Shown here: piece by piece, positions 61,899-64,000 of the stretch | Numbering within the stretch: position 1 is the first letter of the stretch | Layout of the letters: the number at the start of each line of letters is the position of its first letter | Origin: Babylonia areolata | Lineage: Eukaryota > Mollusca > Gastropoda > Neogastropoda > Buccinidae | Direction: 5' to 3' | DNA length: 64,000 bases | Assembly: GCF_041734735.1 (NCBI RefSeq) | Contig: NC_134883.1 | Coordinates: 15,401,810-15,465,809, forward strand | Position numbers and translations under genes: made by a program | The notes under the pieces: model-generated | The model's input: only the letters and a program-made list of their open reading frames with translations | The model's database searches: none | What the model was told of the DNA's origin: nothing

Positions 61899-63990
61899 CG
61901 TCTCTGATTTATATATGGACCCCCAAACTGCCAGGCTGCTGGCGTCAGGCCCTCACTCCCCATCTTGACATTTGAACTGCCTGACTGATGGCACCCTCCA
62001 ACCCTCCCCACACCCCCGAAAGAAACCTGTTCCTCAATGATGGTATTTGTCTGCTGGCTGCTGTTTCTTGGAATCGTCTGTGCTTCATACCACGTATGGT
62101 TTCTTGTTCTTTTGTTCTTCCGCCAAACATTTTGTCTTTGTTACTGACACTTGTTTTTTTACTGACGCTGAGTATTTTGTCTTTGTTACCAACTCTGTTT
62201 TGTTATTGATGCTGAGTATTTTGTCATTGTTACTGGCTAACACCAATCTTTGTTTTTTTTTCCTGTTGTCTGTTGTTTGATTCTCAATGGCCTGTTTCTC
62301 ACGTCGTCTCTTTTATTTGTACATGCGTAGTTTGTGAAGTGGTATATATTTTTGGAGAGTTGCTGAATCATTGAAAATGCTGTATTTGGGATTTTTATTG
62401 TACTTAACGTGATTCTCTTGTCCTTGAATGACTTTAGTTGAACATATTTGAAGATGATTATTTACGTTTGTATTTTCCCATCTGTTTTTTGTGTGTTTTT
62501 GTTGTTGTTTTTTTAAATGAGCTGAGATAATGACCGAAACAAGGCAAGTGTGGAGAATACGTCTTCTGTAGTTTGGGTCATAAGTTGATAGATCTACCTT
62601 GGTCATAACCCGCTGTTTGAGTCATTACAGACAGGAATGTAACTGGAACTGGTTGAGATAATTCAGCTGTAGTAAACAAAGGTTTCTTGTTTAGTTGTTG
62701 TTTTTTGCCAGCATTTTGTCTTGATAACTAGCTGGCATAACAAAAGGTCCCCATAGCTGTTGTGTTTTTTGTTGTTGTTTTTTTTATAAAAAACAACAAC
62801 AAAAAACACAACAGCTATGGGGACCTTTTTTATAAAAACAACAACTCTAAATTAAACAAGATATATGAAAAGCATCTTTGATTTCTTTTGCCACAGTTAC
62901 TATTAACACCACCACCATCTGTTGTACAGTTACAGCTACCACCACCACCAATACCACTTTGGTTTCATTGACATTGTTTTGGGTTCAGATTTTGTTGTTG
63001 TTGCTGAAATAACCACCACCAACCCACCCCCTTTCTTCTTTCCCCCTCCTCTCCCGTTGATTGCCCTTGATGCCAATTATTCTTTTTCCTCTTGCTGGTT
63101 ACGTGGGGGAAATGTACCTGGACATTTTAAGTGTTATACATGCCTTTGTTTATTATGTTCAGTTACTTACAGTTTTTATGAGCAGAATGTTTGTTTTTTT
63201 TAGACAGTGTTGGGTGCAGAGATGTTTGGTGATGTGATTGTGTACATTTTTAGCTGTTTAAAACTTTTACTCATGTCATACATTGTTTTAATGATTGGAT
63301 GAGTTTGTGCAAAACAACGAGCTGAGTAAAAGGTTAGCAGTGCATTTGAGTTCGTTTTATCCACTATTGTGACATGTGTAGAGTAGCTGTGGAAGACTGA
63401 TGCGTAACTTGTGTGGGAGGAAGGTAGTAGATATGATGTGCTTAACAGGTACATTTGCATAGTTGTTTCTCAGAACAACGGTTAGGAAAAGGAGGTGGTA
63501 GGGGAAGAAGTGTTGTGTTCAGTTTGTATGTTTCAGAAGGATTGTTGAAGAATTAAGTGTTTTTTTTCTGTTCTTGGGAACAAATGAATGAAAAGTGTAC
63601 ATGTTTTTCAGTCATATTCATTTGTGGTTATTTCAGCATGTGAGAGAGGTGTATGTACGTGGTTTGTGTGTGTGTGTGTGTGTGTGTGAGAAAGGGAAGT
63701 GTGAGTGAGGATGTGTATATACATTTATGAGAGTGAGTCTATGTGCATGCTTTCACAAATAAGTGGAGTTCTGCGTGCATACATTTTGAATTACTGGTTT
63801 CTTTTATAGAATTAATTGTGTGTGTGCATTTGTGTGTGGTGTTAACAGTTTTGGGGAAAGGTGTGTAGTTTACAGTAATTACAGATAATGAAATGTATCA
63901 TCTAATTACAAGTTACCATCAGTATTATGCCAGAATAACAAGATAGGGTTCCAAGAGCTAAATTCAAAGACATTATGATTACACACACAC
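61899..63990 (+). other. 3'UTR and downstream flank of the Nudix gene
   Basis: T-rich sequence with a short tandem of GACGCTGAGTATTTTGTC (62160-62235), the palindrome at 62742-62829, (GT)n at 63663-63690, and no identified coding region. The polyadenylation site is not evident. Confidence 0.5.
62742..62829. repeat. 88-bp near-perfect palindrome in the Nudix 3' region
   Basis: Arms of 44 bp (62742-62785 and 62786-62829) pair base for base, except T against T at 62784/62787. The outer arm is AAAAGGTCCCCATAGCTGTT; the inner part is (GTT)n/(AAC)n. There is practically no loop. If transcribed it would fold into a long hairpin. Confidence 0.95.
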
Positions 63991-64000
63991 ATTGAATCAC

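Overview
The window looks like one intron-rich invertebrate locus, most likely from a gastropod or other mollusc. The evidence is long introns with canonical GT-AG borders, very dense (GT)n/(TA)n/(GA)n microsatellites, several kilobase-scale minisatellites, and repeated tRNA-headed SINEs of a kind I associate with molluscs. The taxon is inference. There are no rRNA genes, no true tRNA genes, no CRISPR arrays and no bacterial-type operons.

Two host genes can be supported, arranged head to head. On the plus strand (45229-61898) all eight coding exons of a Nudix hydrolase with an N-terminal DUF4743-type domain are present. The intron phases agree throughout and predict 408 residues. Plant and yeast members of this family remove phosphate from damaged (oxidised) thiamine diphosphate. 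On the minus strand, from about 45 kb down past the left edge, lies a gene I do not recognise. It has a noncoding first exon inferred from a donor at 44734, a first coding exon at 27427-27610 starting Met-Gly-Asn-Gly (a myristoylation-type start), a low-complexity exon at 18353-18631, two candidate microexons (17318-17334 and 15923-15950), a conserved-looking Tyr/Trp-rich pair of exons (8286-8396 and 3559-3639), and a candidate coiled-coil exon at 362-406. The interval 44735-45228 would then be a shared bidirectional promoter. It carries cAMP-response-type elements, a CCAAT box and an octamer.

The rest is intron or flank full of repeats. At least five tRNA-derived or related interspersed families recur (called A-F here), together with TTAA-flanked MITEs, two other MITEs with terminal inverted repeats, and a mariner transposase relic in intron 1 of the Nudix gene. 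Large minisatellites lie at 3.67-6.2, 18.63-21.36, 22.94-23.89, 39.15-40.37 and 53.2-54.14 kb. Three of them abut splice sites of the two genes.

The observation I rank highest is the 18.63-21.36 kb array. Read on the strand of the minus gene, its roughly 51-bp unit is a complete 3' splice site: CTAAC branch point, pyrimidine tract, CAG, then the first ten bases of the neighbouring exon. CAG is followed by GTGAAC, which also reads as a 5' splice site, so each of the fifty or so units is a candidate recursive-splicing (zero-length exon) site just before the real exon.
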